A DNA stretch of 64,000 nucleotides from Promethearchaeota archaeon (GTDB lineage Archaea; Asgardarchaeota; Lokiarchaeia; Sigyniarchaeales; SOKP01). How positions within the stretch are numbered: the stretch's first letter is position 1; each line of letters begins with the position of its first letter. The stretch is from NCBI GenBank assembly GCA_019058365.1, contig JAHPZE010000003.1, positions 186,001 through 250,000 of the forward strand, in the 5' to 3' direction. Below the pieces are notes generated by a model. It had not been told where the DNA came from and made no database searches. It was given only the letters and a program-made list of their open reading frames with translations. The translations under genes were made by a program, and so were the position numbers. Positions 8,649 to 17,212 of the stretch are shown here, in pieces.

Positions 8649-9233
8649 TTGAAGTCTGGATATAGTTATGTCAAAGAAACATTTGAAAAACACGAGAAAG
8701 GATATCAATCGCCACATTGGTATCGTGGAATAGAATATCGAAAAGGTAGATCAATTCAAAGAGTTGAAAAACCAACAAATCTTCATCGAGCAAGAACATT
8801 AGGTTATAAAGCAAAACAAGGATACATAATAGTAAGAGCAAGAGTAAGGAAAGGAGGCATGCATAAAATTCGCCCAAAACGAGGAAGAAAACCAAGAGCC
8901 TTGGGTGTTTCTAGATACACAACAGGTAAGAATCTTCAATGGATTGCTGAGGAACGAGTTCAGAGAAAATATCCAAATATGCAGGTTCTAAATAGTTATA
9001 AAATCTATGCTGATGGGAAGCATTGGTATTATGAGACAATTTTAGTTGATCCTAATCATCCTGTTATTAAGTCAGATCCCAAAATTAATTGGGTAACTGA
9101 ACCACAACATACGAAGAGAGTAACTCGTGGTCTTACATCAGCAGGAAAAAGAGCTCGAGGCCTTCATAAGAAAGGTTGGGGATCAGAAAAAACACGACCA
9201 AGTATTAGTGCAAATAAAGGTCGAGGTAAATAA
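8649..9233 (+). CDS. rpl15e: Large-subunit ribosomal protein L15e
   Basis: L15e is a basic protein of the archaeal and eukaryotic 50S/60S subunit that contacts 23S rRNA. The 194-residue product has the family hallmarks: HWYRGIEYRKG near 23-33, RARTLGYKAKQG, RVRKGGMHKIRPKRGRKPR (about 65-83), the WIAEERV..KYP segment and a C-terminal arginine/lysine-rich tail. Length is that of archaeal homologues. Initiation is from TTG, the only sensible start. In many archaea L15e precedes the RNase P protein genes; here it is separated from rnp3 by a minus-strand metabolic operon. Confidence 0.96.
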   Translation: MKSGYSYVKETFEKHEKGYQSPHWYRGIEYRKGRSIQRVEKPTNLHRARTLGYKAKQGYIIVRARVRKGGMHKIRPKRGRKPRALGVSRYTTGKNLQWIAEERVQRKYPNMQVLNSYKIYADGKHWYYETILVDPNHPVIKSDPKINWVTEPQHTKRVTRGLTSAGKRARGLHKKGWGSEKTRPSISANKGRGK

Positions 9234-9276
9234 ATTTTTATTATTTTATCAAGACTTTTTAGAATTTTAGATAATA

Positions 9277-10083
9277 TTATAACTTATTTATACTAATTGT
9301 CATTCCACCATCGAGGATTATATTTTGACCCGTAATGTAATCTGCCACCGGTGAAGCTAAGAATAATGCGACATCAGCTACCCATTTAGCTTCACCAATT
9401 TTATTTATTGGTATTTTTACACCTCTGGTTTTTAAAAAATCTCTGATAAGTTTAGGATCATTATTATAAATAGGTGTTAAAAATACTCCTGGCGAAATTG
9501 CATTAACTGTAATATTGTTGGCGCCTAATTCAAGAGCCCATAATCTAGTAAACGCTAATAAGCCAGCTTTACTTGCACTATAAACCCCAAGATATGGATT
9601 AGTCCCATTCGGCGTTCCTGCACAAGAAGTAATGTTAATTATTTTTCCCGCGATTGGTGTAAAATGCTTTTGTCTTCTCATTTGTTTAAAAAAAGCTTTC
9701 GTAACATTCCAAGCTCCTTTTAAATTGACAGCCATGACTTTGTCATAAATTTCCTCTTTTGCTTTTAAAGAAGTATATAATCCACCATCAATTCCGGCAT
9801 TATTTACTAATAAAAAGAGGTTATCGAATTTTTCAAATACACGCTCAACCATTTGTTTTACTTGTCCAGAATCCGAAATATCAGCTTTTACTATAAGAAC
9901 CTCAACATCATATTCTTTACGGATAATATCTCGTGTTTGTTCTAAACCTTCTTTATTAATATCATTTATAACTAAATTTGCTCCTTTTCTAGCAAACGCT
10001 TTTGCCATTTCTCTTCCAAATCCACCACCACCAGCTCCAGTTATTAAAGCGACTTTTCCTTTCAAAAAATCTTCTTCTGACAT
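9277..10083 (-). CDS. Short-chain dehydrogenase/reductase
   Basis: This is a classical SDR that oxidises an alcohol or reduces a carbonyl with NAD(P). The dinucleotide-binding loop is TGAGGGGFG at 15-23, NNAG lies near 94-97, and the catalytic residues are Ser153, Tyr168 and Lys172 (YSASK). An acidic residue, Asp41, after the second strand suggests NAD rather than NADP. The C-terminal GQNIILDGGMT segment is typical. It is the last gene of a four-gene minus-strand operon, 23 bases after a thiamine-diphosphate enzyme, so it may reduce the acyloin or aldehyde that enzyme makes. The substrate cannot be read from sequence; generic 3-oxoacyl-ACP reductase or glucose dehydrogenase labels would be guesses. 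Confidence 0.88.
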   Translation of the reverse strand: MSEEDFLKGKVALITGAGGGGFGREMAKAFARKGANLVINDINKEGLEQTRDIIRKEYDVEVLIVKADISDSGQVKQMVERVFEKFDNLFLLVNNAGIDGGLYTSLKAKEEIYDKVMAVNLKGAWNVTKAFFKQMRRQKHFTPIAGKIINITSCAGTPNGTNPYLGVYSASKAGLLAFTRLWALELGANNITVNAISPGVFLTPIYNNDPKLIRDFLKTRGVKIPINKIGEAKWVADVALFLASPVADYITGQNIILDGGMTISINKL

Positions 10084-10106
10084 TTTATTTCACTTTTAAT
10101 TAGATT

Positions 10107-11843
10107 TTATTTTCCAAATAAACCTTTATTTTTTTTATATTGAGCTAATAATCTCATTGGAGGAGGTGTTTCAAAAGCAATACTCACATTAATTACCGCT
10201 GGTTTTTTAGAATCAATAGCTCTTTGTAAAGCAGGTTTTATATCTTCAGGATTTTCTACTTTTTCTCCATAACATCCAAATCCTCTTGCAATTTCTGAAT
10301 AATCAATTGAAGGTAAATCAACATCGCAGTATCTTTTGTTAAAACCTTTTTTCTGATTGCTTTTTATCATTCCCCATGCACAATTATTAGCAATAACAAC
10401 AACTATTGGCAAATTTAATCTTACGGCGGTCTCTAATTCTTGTACATTAAATAGAAAACTTCCATCGCCATTTAAACAAATTACAAGTTTATCTGGTTTT
10501 GCCATTTTAACTCCAATGGCATAGGGAATTCCAACACCTAAATGTCCCATAGAAATTGGGAAAAATGTAGACCTTGGAGGACGAGGTTTTAAGTTAATAA
10601 ACTTATATGAGAATACAACAATATCTCCCCCATCAAGTATTATTTGTGCATCCTCCGGGATATAATCAAATACTTCATAAACAAGTCTTTCCGGTTTCAT
10701 TGGTAATTTCTTATATTCAAGAATTTTTAAATTTGTATTCAATTGATTCTTACAAAGGTCTTGTAAATAAGTATTCCATTCAGACCATTCAGCTATTTTA
10801 TCTTTTGGTAGGGATTTTTCCATTTCTTTTAAAAGTTGTTTAATTACAGCTTTACAGTCTCCAACAATTCCTACTTCAATCGGTCTATTTTTTCCAATTT
10901 CACTAGGATCGATATCAATTTGGATAATTTTTTGATTTTGACTCCACATTGGGGATGCTCCATAAAATATTGAATAATCCCATTTACACCCAAATGATAA
11001 AACTACATCAGATTCCGTAGCAGCTGTCCTATAAGCATTATTTATTAAATAAGAATCTAAAAAATTCTTTTTATCTCTTCCAATTGAACCAATACCATTA
11101 ATAGTAGTGCTTGTTGGTATCATATATATCCCTGATAAAGTTTTTATCTCCTCTGAAGCTTCTGAAGCAATAATTCCCCCACCAGTAACTATAAGAGGTT
11201 TTTTTGCCTCTTTTAAAATTTCAATAGCTTTTTCAATATCTGCTAAAGAGCCGTTAGGTCTACTTAATGCCCTATAATTTTCTGGGTCTAAAACCTTTTT
11301 AAAATCTTCATCAGTAGCCTTTCTAACTAATGCAGTTTCCCTGAATTCTAAATATACCGGACCTTTTCTTCCTGATAAAGCAATTTTCATTGCTTTTTGA
11401 ATCGCATGCGGAATTTCTTCTGGTTCTTCAACTTGAATTTGGGTTTTTGTAATCGGTTTCATTAATGCTATTTGATCAATTCCCCCTTGTAAAATGCCAG
11501 TATCTTCGAACATACGACCTATTTGTGCTCCAATAACAAGCATAGGAATTGAATCTGCATTAGCTGCGGCTATAGCTGGCACAAGATGAGTTACACCGGG
11601 ACCAACAGTTCCAAGGCAAACACCAATTTCTCCTGTAGCTCTCGCCCACGCATCTGCCATATGCCCTCCTGCTTGTTCATGTCTGACCATTACTGTATCT
11701 ATACCTTCTTCTCTGCCCCAACGCTCAATAGCATCATAGATTCTTAATAATTCACCACCAACTATGCCAAATATTTTAGTAACACCTTCCTTTAAAAGAC
11801 ATTTAACAACCAAATCGCCACCATTTAATATTTGATTTGACAT
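10107..11843 (-). CDS. Thiamine-diphosphate-dependent enzyme (acetolactate synthase large-subunit-like)
   Basis: This 578-residue protein has the three domains of the pyruvate oxidase/acetolactate synthase family. The PYR domain carries the cofactor-activating Glu56 in RHEQAGGHMA. The central FAD/nucleotide-like domain lies around 190-340. The PP domain has the ThDP/Mg motif GDGSF (Asp460) followed about 27 residues on by NN. GPGVTH near 78-83 and the Gln of VIGAQ also match acetolactate synthase-like enzymes. No regulatory small subunit (ilvN) is nearby, and the operon with SDR, VOC and COG1900 genes is not a branched-chain amino acid operon. It may therefore be a 2-oxoacid decarboxylase or carboligase with another substrate. 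Confidence 0.85.
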   Translation of the reverse strand: MSNQILNGGDLVVKCLLKEGVTKIFGIVGGELLRIYDAIERWGREEGIDTVMVRHEQAGGHMADAWARATGEIGVCLGTVGPGVTHLVPAIAAANADSIPMLVIGAQIGRMFEDTGILQGGIDQIALMKPITKTQIQVEEPEEIPHAIQKAMKIALSGRKGPVYLEFRETALVRKATDEDFKKVLDPENYRALSRPNGSLADIEKAIEILKEAKKPLIVTGGGIIASEASEEIKTLSGIYMIPTSTTINGIGSIGRDKKNFLDSYLINNAYRTAATESDVVLSFGCKWDYSIFYGASPMWSQNQKIIQIDIDPSEIGKNRPIEVGIVGDCKAVIKQLLKEMEKSLPKDKIAEWSEWNTYLQDLCKNQLNTNLKILEYKKLPMKPERLVYEVFDYIPEDAQIILDGGDIVVFSYKFINLKPRPPRSTFFPISMGHLGVGIPYAIGVKMAKPDKLVICLNGDGSFLFNVQELETAVRLNLPIVVVIANNCAWGMIKSNQKKGFNKRYCDVDLPSIDYSEIARGFGCYGEKVENPEDIKPALQRAIDSKKPAVINVSIAFETPPPMRLLAQYKKNKGLFGK

Positions 11844-11909
11844 AATTAGACCTATAGAAAATAAAAAATAAAGTTTATTATAAAAAGAAATTCAACAGAT
11901 ATGTATAAA

Positions 11910-12353
11910 TTAAAGAGCAATCAATTCGAGATAATAACCGAAAATTTCCTTAGTATTTAAATAATAAAATTTAACTCTTCCAACGTTACCTGACTGAATT
12001 ACATCTATATTGTATAGATTCTTAAAATGCATAATAAGGGTCTCAGTATCTTTAGTATATACACCTAAGTGATGTAGCCCCACCTTACCTTCTTTAAGAA
12101 ATTCTGAATATAAATGATCCCCAGTGGATTCCAATAATTCAATAATTTCAAACTGTTTACCACTAAAATTTTGCATTATCTTTTTCATTTTAAATTCTAC
12201 TTCATTTCCTCTATAATTTACAGTGCTGGTTTGTTCAACAATATTGATCTTTCCCTTAAAATCTAGTAATGCTTCATAGAATTCTGCCGCTTTTTCAATA
12301 TCTTTGACAAGGATACCAATTTGATCAAAATTTGATAGTTTTAATTCTGTCAT
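11910..12353 (-). CDS. VOC (glyoxalase/epimerase-like) superfamily protein
   Basis: This 147-residue protein has the vicinal-oxygen-chelate pattern of two beta-alpha-beta-beta-beta modules. Module one begins FDQIGILVKDIEKAAEFYEALL; module two begins LHHLGVYTKD and ends with GYYLELI, carrying the metal-ligand Glu. The usual first metal His is Gln in the first module (DQIG), while His and Glu remain in the second, so metal binding may differ from methylmalonyl-CoA epimerase, the best-known relative. It lies 17 bases after the COG1900 gene and ahead of the thiamine-diphosphate enzyme. A role as epimerase, lyase or isomerase in their shared pathway is an inference. Confidence 0.8.
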   Translation of the reverse strand: MTELKLSNFDQIGILVKDIEKAAEFYEALLDFKGKINIVEQTSTVNYRGNEVEFKMKKIMQNFSGKQFEIIELLESTGDHLYSEFLKEGKVGLHHLGVYTKDTETLIMHFKNLYNIDVIQSGNVGRVKFYYLNTKEIFGYYLELIAL

Positions 12354-12370
12354 TCTTAATATACTGAATT

Positions 12371-13660
12371 TTATTTTACTTTTTTTGCAAAGTGTAATTT
12401 ACTAACTGGTTTTTTTAGAGGAAAATCTCCTTTTAAAATCATTGATTTTAACTGTTCTGCTAATTTTATTGCTCCATGTCTATCCGATTGTCTTAAAACA
12501 ATTGGGATGTAATTATCTTCGAAATTAACTCTTTTCATATCTAATTCAAATGCTTCTGGACATAGATGAGTGCAATTTCCGCAATTAAAACAACGAGATC
12601 GATCAATAGCAGAGATCATGCCCTTTTTTATAATAAATGCATCAGTTGGGCACTTATCAATAACTTTACATTCTTCACAATTTTTACACGCAACAGGATT
12701 AAATTTCATCATAAAATTGTTATCCCAGACATCACCATAAGTCATTTCTCCTACTTTTTCACGTCCTACAAGACTTAAAATTGTTAATTTAATAAATTTA
12801 TCTGATTTCACTATATTATTGAATATTTTTTCATTTAGTATAGGAATAGGAAGGGCGATACTACAAATAGGTTCTAATCCATAAGAAGTTTTGAAAGCAC
12901 CCATATACTCTTGCTTCATTCCTTCAAATGGAGCAATAGTCATCATATTAGGCTTTTCGATATAATTACGGGTTCCAGGCCCTATTAGATGTCCAATAGT
13001 TCCATTTACAAGAACAGGTGATCCAACTCCAAATGATTCAAATTCGGGATCATTTTGAAAAGGATTAAGGGCACCACACCCCGAAAAAGTTATCTCTGTT
13101 TTATTAGGAGAAAAAGGTAAACAGGAGAAAATAGTATTAACCTGATCTGTTTCACAGTTAATCATTGCGTTATAATTTTTAATAGCTTGTCTAGTACCTG
13201 CTAATTTAGCAAATTGCATATCTTCTAATTTCATTTGTTTTTCAATAGTCTCACCTTCAGCACTCATAGCCATGATTGTTACTGATTTTCCTTCAACAAT
13301 TTCCCTAAAAAGAGAACCACCACAATAATTATTAATGGTTTTACTTTGAGTAGTGCCATAAATAATAAGATCTACAATTCCTAAATATTCATTAGGGCAT
13401 GGTCCAGGAAAAGCTGGTATTCCGTTTATATCAACTTCGGTAAACTTTCTCAATGTTTTAGGTGGTGAAAGGCGAAATGAGAATATGCCCATAATTCCAC
13501 TCATAAGTCCTTTGGTTGCAGTTGTAACAACATCTACATCTTCAAAATTAACCTTCTTGCCTTCATTAATCCGATCTAACAATTCTTGAACGGTTAATAT
13601 GACTGCCGAACCATCTTCGATCTTTTTTCTGATTTCTGAAAGTTTTCTTTTTTTAACCAA
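12371..13660 (-). CDS. COG1900/DUF39 homocysteine biosynthesis-type protein fused to a ferredoxin domain
   Basis: In methanogens, COG1900 proteins (DUF39) act with a small ferredoxin to put sulfide onto aspartate semialdehyde, giving homocysteine. Residues 1-350 match this family: VVTTATKGLMSG, GPCPNEY (Cys88) and NNYCGGSLF (Cys113) contain its two conserved cysteines, and FSGCGALNP lies near 193. Residues about 353-405 form a 2x[4Fe-4S] ferredoxin with CxxCxxCxxxxCP and CxxCxxCxxxCP, so the electron partner is fused on. It leads a four-gene operon with no other methionine genes, so a sulfurtransfer reaction on a different aldehyde or acid is also possible. Confidence 0.85.
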   Translation of the reverse strand: MVKKRKLSEIRKKIEDGSAVILTVQELLDRINEGKKVNFEDVDVVTTATKGLMSGIMGIFSFRLSPPKTLRKFTEVDINGIPAFPGPCPNEYLGIVDLIIYGTTQSKTINNYCGGSLFREIVEGKSVTIMAMSAEGETIEKQMKLEDMQFAKLAGTRQAIKNYNAMINCETDQVNTIFSCLPFSPNKTEITFSGCGALNPFQNDPEFESFGVGSPVLVNGTIGHLIGPGTRNYIEKPNMMTIAPFEGMKQEYMGAFKTSYGLEPICSIALPIPILNEKIFNNIVKSDKFIKLTILSLVGREKVGEMTYGDVWDNNFMMKFNPVACKNCEECKVIDKCPTDAFIIKKGMISAIDRSRCFNCGNCTHLCPEAFELDMKRVNFEDNYIPIVLRQSDRHGAIKLAEQLKSMILKGDFPLKKPVSKLHFAKKVK

Positions 13661-13786
13661 TAGAAATCATCACTTAATTTCAAAAACTATCAATTTAAAT
13701 ATTTATTTATAATAAAATTTTTTTATTTATAACATTCTTAACATAATTATAAAGAGTCAAGCAGTTCTTTTGAGGTTGTAGTAAAT

Positions 13787-14512
13787 TTGTCATATTTTGA
13801 ATCAAGATTGCTGGTAGATTTCAATGATTTTAACGATGTTCTAAAAAAGTTAAAATTATGTGAAGAATTAGGAATAAAAAATGTAATTATTGAACCTATA
13901 AATAAGTTTATTACAATATCCTTAGAAAATAAGAAGAGTATAGAAAGAGAGACGAATTTAAATACTTTTTATCGAATTAATTTAAGATTTGATAATCTCG
14001 AAAGCTTTAAAAGAAGAATTCAAGCTTTTAATAATTTTTTTGATATTCTTTCAATTGAATCTTTAAATAAAGAAGTACAATTACACGCCGCAAGAGATTC
14101 AAGGGTAGATATAGTTTCGTTTTCAAATCCCGAAATAATGAAAACACTTACTCCTGGAGTTGTTTCACTGACTAAACAAAATAAATCATTTTTAGAATTT
14201 TCAATGGCTCCAATTATGGTGAGAAATAAAATAAATCAATCAAAAAATTTCAGAAACTTATATAGAACCATCCAGTTAACACTAAAATTAAAAGGTAATT
14301 TTATTATAAGTGGAAATTTTAATAATATATATGATTTTAGACATCCAAGAGCTTTAATAAGTATTTGTAATTCTCTTTTAGGAATTCCTTTAGATAAAGC
14401 TAAAAAAATTTTTAATGTTAATCCTATTTTATTATTGGAAAAATCTAAAAAACAAAATTTGAATAATAATGAACCGGAAGTGAGAATAATTAGAGGGGGC
14501 GATTTACGATAG
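13787..14512 (+). CDS. rnp3: RNase P protein component 3 (Rpp30)
   Basis: Rpp30 is a TIM-barrel-like subunit of archaeal RNase P, the ribonucleoprotein that trims 5' leaders from pre-tRNA; it works as a heterotetramer with Pop5. Typical elements are VDIVSF near 107, the FLEFSMAPIM strand (about 135) and the SGNFNNIYDFRHPRALIS segment (about 178-195). Length (241) is normal. Initiation is from TTG, with GAGGT upstream. Its 3' end overlaps the start of rnp2, and the two proteins bind each other, so translational coupling makes sense. Confidence 0.9.
   Translation: MSYFESRLLVDFNDFNDVLKKLKLCEELGIKNVIIEPINKFITISLENKKSIERETNLNTFYRINLRFDNLESFKRRIQAFNNFFDILSIESLNKEVQLHAARDSRVDIVSFSNPEIMKTLTPGVVSLTKQNKSFLEFSMAPIMVRNKINQSKNFRNLYRTIQLTLKLKGNFIISGNFNNIYDFRHPRALISICNSLLGIPLDKAKKIFNVNPILLLEKSKKQNLNNNEPEVRIIRGGDLR
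14493..14511 (+). promoter_or_regulatory. Shine-Dalgarno GAGGGGG preceding an ATA start of rnp2
   Basis: GAGGGGG at 14493-14499 lies nine bases before ATA (14509-14511). No ATG, GTG or TTG occurs in frame between the upstream stop (14491-14493) and the conserved N-terminus of Pop5, so this ribosome-binding site points to a non-standard start. It lies inside the end of rnp3. Confidence 0.55.
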
Positions 14513-14832
14513 TTAGAAAAGAAAGGCAAAGATATATCTTTTTTAAAATTATTACAGAAAATAAAACAGATATTACTCAAAATTCTCTAGTAAAATCAAT
14601 TTGGCAATCAATCTGGCGATATTTTGGATTGAAAGAAGCTAATAAAATTGGGTTATGGTTAATAGAACTTAACATTGAAGAAAAATATGGAATTATAAGA
14701 TGCACTCACCAAACAAAAGAAATATTAATTTCCTCTTTAAGCCTCGTGCAAGAAATTAATGGACTCAGGGTGATACTGGTACCTAAAAAAACTTCAGGGA
14801 CAATTAGAACTATAAAAAACCAATTAAAATAA
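14509..14832 (+). CDS. rnp2: RNase P protein component 2 (Pop5), apparent ATA start
   Basis: Pop5 is the RRM-like RNase P subunit that pairs with Rpp30. The frame from 14509 gives 107 residues. VRKERQRYIFFKI matches the family's first beta strand, followed by helix SLVKSIWQSIWRYFG, strand LWLIELN, the conserved GIIRCTH strand and the LILVPKKTSGTIR-like end. The first standard start, TTG at 14629, would delete the first 40 residues including strand one, so the real start is almost certainly ATA (14509) or an adjacent codon. A GAGGGGG sits nine bases upstream. It overlaps the rnp3 stop codon by four bases, consistent with coupled translation. Confidence 0.85.
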   Translation: MVRKERQRYIFFKIITENKTDITQNSLVKSIWQSIWRYFGLKEANKIGLWLIELNIEEKYGIIRCTHQTKEILISSLSLVQEINGLRVILVPKKTSGTIRTIKNQLK

Positions 14833-14873
14833 GTTTAATAGATACGAATGAAAAAATCATATCTTAATGAAAA

Positions 14874-15314
14874 ATGAGGGTATATATGTTAACAAAAGCA
14901 CATATTCAGCCGATTAATGACATTTCTAAAGCTACTCTAAAAATTTCCTTATTAGACATTAAAAATATAGAGAAAAATCCATTTCTTTTAATAGTTCAAT
15001 CAACAATAGAAAACTCAATAAAATTATCAATTTATCCACTAAAAAAAGAAAAAATTTTAAAAGTAACATTCTCAGGATTTGATTTTTCTAATGAAATCTT
15101 TGATGACATCTCAAAAATTTTCCAGAATTTTCAAGTTATTCATACATCAGGAGCAATGATAATTAAGAAACAACTATTTTATGAATGTTATTTGAATCTT
15201 AGTTTAGATGAAATCAAATTTAAAGATTTAAAAGCTTCTTTAGATAAGATTAAAAATATATTTAAAGAAATAAAAATAGAAGAAATTGGACTAAAAAAAA
15301 GCAAAGAAAATTAA
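14874..15314 (+). CDS. Hypothetical protein in RNase P operon, 146 residues
   Basis: I do not recognise this family. The protein is small and alpha/beta with alternating strands and helices, no signal or membrane segment, no cysteine motif and a lysine-rich tail. It follows rnp2 by 41 bases on the same strand and is followed two bases later by another unknown gene, so the three or four genes are probably one operon. That context suggests a role in RNA processing or translation. A second ATG at 14886 has GAGGG six bases upstream and is the likelier start, giving 142 residues. Confidence 0.75.
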   Translation: MRVYMLTKAHIQPINDISKATLKISLLDIKNIEKNPFLLIVQSTIENSIKLSIYPLKKEKILKVTFSGFDFSNEIFDDISKIFQNFQVIHTSGAMIIKKQLFYECYLNLSLDEIKFKDLKASLDKIKNIFKEIKIEEIGLKKSKEN

Positions 15315-15316
15315 TC

Positions 15317-15766
15317 ATGGATATATGGAAAGTTTTTTTAAAATTCTCAGATGGCGAAGCTAAAGAATTAGAACTATTTGACGCTAAAGTATTTTTTGGA
15401 GGATACCTAAAGATAAAAAGAAGTTATTTTAATGCTCTTTTTAAAACAATCAAGATAACTAAAAAATATTTTACACAAAAAGCAATAGAAAAAGTAATAG
15501 GACCTAATAAAGATAACTGGACCCTTAATCCTTGGATGCTAATAATTGTTAAAGATAATGAAAAAAGAAAACCATTTTGGTTTTTCATCAAAAGAGAAAA
15601 AGATCTGTCTGGAATACTTGTCGCTATAGGACCTAAACCATTTGCAGAATTTAATAATAAAAATTTATCAGAAGCAAAACGAGAAATTAAGAGTCTGATA
15701 AATTATATTGTAGCGTATTTAAATAAGTTTAATTGCGTTATTATGCTCCCAAATTACCTTCGCTGA
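15317..15766 (+). CDS. Hypothetical protein in RNase P operon, 149 residues
   Basis: The family is not recognised. The product is an aromatic- and lysine-rich alpha/beta protein beginning DIWKVFLKFSDG, with a central NPWMLIIVKDN segment, FWFFIKREKDLSGILVAIGPKPF, and a C-terminal helix ending in hydrophobic residues. It does not look secreted or membrane-bound. The gene begins two bases after the previous stop, so co-translation is likely, and it is the last gene before a gap of nearly 200 bases. It may work with its neighbour; function is unknown. Confidence 0.75.
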   Translation: MDIWKVFLKFSDGEAKELELFDAKVFFGGYLKIKRSYFNALFKTIKITKKYFTQKAIEKVIGPNKDNWTLNPWMLIIVKDNEKRKPFWFFIKREKDLSGILVAIGPKPFAEFNNKNLSEAKREIKSLINYIVAYLNKFNCVIMLPNYLR

Positions 15767-15959
15767 ATTATTACTATCTAAATCAGATTAATCTGATAAT
15801 ATTTTCTTTATTATTTACTTTTAATTGCTAAATTTGATGTTGAAACTTCAGAAAAATACAAAGAATATGCGAAAAATATTAAATTAAATTTTAATTATCA
15901 ATTTTAATATCAGTTAATACAGAAAATAGAACAATTTAAAATTAAATGGCCTATTAATC

Positions 15960-16769
15960 TTGAAGAAACTAAGTGTCAGAGTCATAATCTGCATACTAGT
16001 TGTGAATTTGACCATTATTCCATTCCTTTTTGCATTAAGTGGCTATGGAACAACTGAAGAAATCGATTCTAAGTTCGGAGATACACCAGTAATTGATGGA
16101 TATATTGATCTTTTTTCAGGAGAATGGAATAAAGCCATGAAAGTTCAGATTAATTTAGGAGGTTCACCTCCTAAAGGTTTACCCATTAGTTTGTGGGTTA
16201 TGCAAAATGATTTTAATCTCTATATTGCAGTACAACTTGAATTAGAACAAGGATATCATAATATCACTGAATTTATAGGACTTATTATTTCAAATAGTTC
16301 TTCTAAGGCAAAAGAAGATTTTATCGACGCGAAAATTATTCAATTTTCTAATATTTCAGTGGATAATTTTAATTATTTTGACTATCATATTAACAATAGT
16401 ATTTTTTCTATTGATACTGAAGTTAATGGTAATGGTGCTGCAAATTTGGACGGGGTTACTTCCACATATGAATTTTCTATTCCTACTAAGAATACTCTTG
16501 ATAATGTGGAAGATGTAGTATTAGATTATGGTAATGCCTATGCTTTTAATATTACTTATGGAGATGTACCCATTTATCCAAATGGAATTAAAAAAAGCAC
16601 TACAGTTCTCATAAACCTAATATCATTACCCTCTTCATTACCATCACTTACTAATATAATTTTATTTGCATTTTGTATAGTAGTTTTTAGCATTATAGGA
16701 ATTCTCTACGGGTTTTACATATATAAAATTTTGAGATTGAAAGCATTTATTAAAAGAGTAAAACGGTAA
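15960..16769 (+). CDS. Membrane-anchored extracellular protein with CBM9/DOMON-like beta domain
   Basis: The N-terminal 27 residues are a signal peptide or signal anchor (KK, then a hydrophobic stretch ending FLFALSG). A beta-rich domain follows (about 40-215) starting PVIDGYIDLFSGEWNKA, the pattern that opens CBM9-like sugar- or ligand-binding domains (D-G-x-ID...EW..A). A single transmembrane helix lies near residues 234-256, followed by a basic cytoplasmic tail. The domain should therefore be displayed outside the cell. It starts at TTG with little visible ribosome-binding sequence, and is followed one base later by a gene for a polytopic membrane protein. Ligand unknown; the CBM9 assignment is by pattern only. 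Confidence 0.7.
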   Translation: MKKLSVRVIICILVVNLTIIPFLFALSGYGTTEEIDSKFGDTPVIDGYIDLFSGEWNKAMKVQINLGGSPPKGLPISLWVMQNDFNLYIAVQLELEQGYHNITEFIGLIISNSSSKAKEDFIDAKIIQFSNISVDNFNYFDYHINNSIFSIDTEVNGNGAANLDGVTSTYEFSIPTKNTLDNVEDVVLDYGNAYAFNITYGDVPIYPNGIKKSTTVLINLISLPSSLPSLTNIILFAFCIVVFSIIGILYGFYIYKILRLKAFIKRVKR

Positions 16770-16770
16770 A

Positions 16771-17187
16771 ATGTCAAAAATTCCTAAACAACAAGAAAAG
16801 GAGCTAAAATCAAAGGAAAAATATCGATCTAACGAAAAATTTGCATATAGATCGGTAGTAATCTCAGCCATTTTAGGAGGAATTTTTTTTATTATATCTC
16901 TCCTCTTTAATACTGGATTTATAACTATTTTTATGAATAAAGATATATTTTGGAATTTTATTGATATCACAATTAAGGTATTAGCTATTATGTTTTTTTT
17001 TTTGTTTATGATAACGAGTATTGGAAATTATAAAGAATTAATTGGTAAACCATTAAATTGGAAAGAATTACTTTTTCTATTCTTGCTTTCTATTGGGCAA
17101 ACTATCTTAAATATTTGGGTTTTTACTTTTACGCTTTTTGGACTTGCAATCATACTAATCTACCTATATATAGTCCAAGAGTTTTAA
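16771..17187 (+). CDS. Small integral membrane protein, 138 residues
   Basis: A charged N-terminal tail of about 25 residues (many Lys, Glu, Gln) is followed by four hydrophobic stretches near 30-50, 65-85, 95-113 and 115-135, so three or four transmembrane helices. No conserved motif is recognised. It starts one base after the stop of the surface protein gene and is probably co-translated with it, so the two may form a membrane complex. The downstream GDPD gene lies 25 bases away on the same strand. Confidence 0.75.
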   Translation: MSKIPKQQEKELKSKEKYRSNEKFAYRSVVISAILGGIFFIISLLFNTGFITIFMNKDIFWNFIDITIKVLAIMFFFLFMITSIGNYKELIGKPLNWKELLFLFLLSIGQTILNIWVFTFTLFGLAIILIYLYIVQEF

Positions 17188-17212
17188 AACAGAACTTTTC
17201 ATAAAGTTAAAA

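Noticed and set aside
10607..10843. Plus-strand open frame inside the thiamine-diphosphate enzyme gene
   Set aside because: Lies antisense to the conserved central and cofactor-binding domains.
12566..12778. Plus-strand open frame inside the ferredoxin part of the COG1900 gene
   Set aside because: Antisense to the well-supported iron-sulfur motifs.
14236..14580. Minus-strand open frame across the rnp3/rnp2 junction
   Set aside because: It overlaps two well-supported genes and results from their AT-rich antisense strand.
14629..14832. 67-residue version of rnp2 starting at TTG
   Set aside because: It would lack the conserved first strand and helix of Pop5, which are encoded in frame immediately upstream.
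16662..16970. Minus-strand open frame across the surface protein and membrane protein genes
   Set aside because: Shadow of two genes whose signal and membrane segments make sense on the plus strand.
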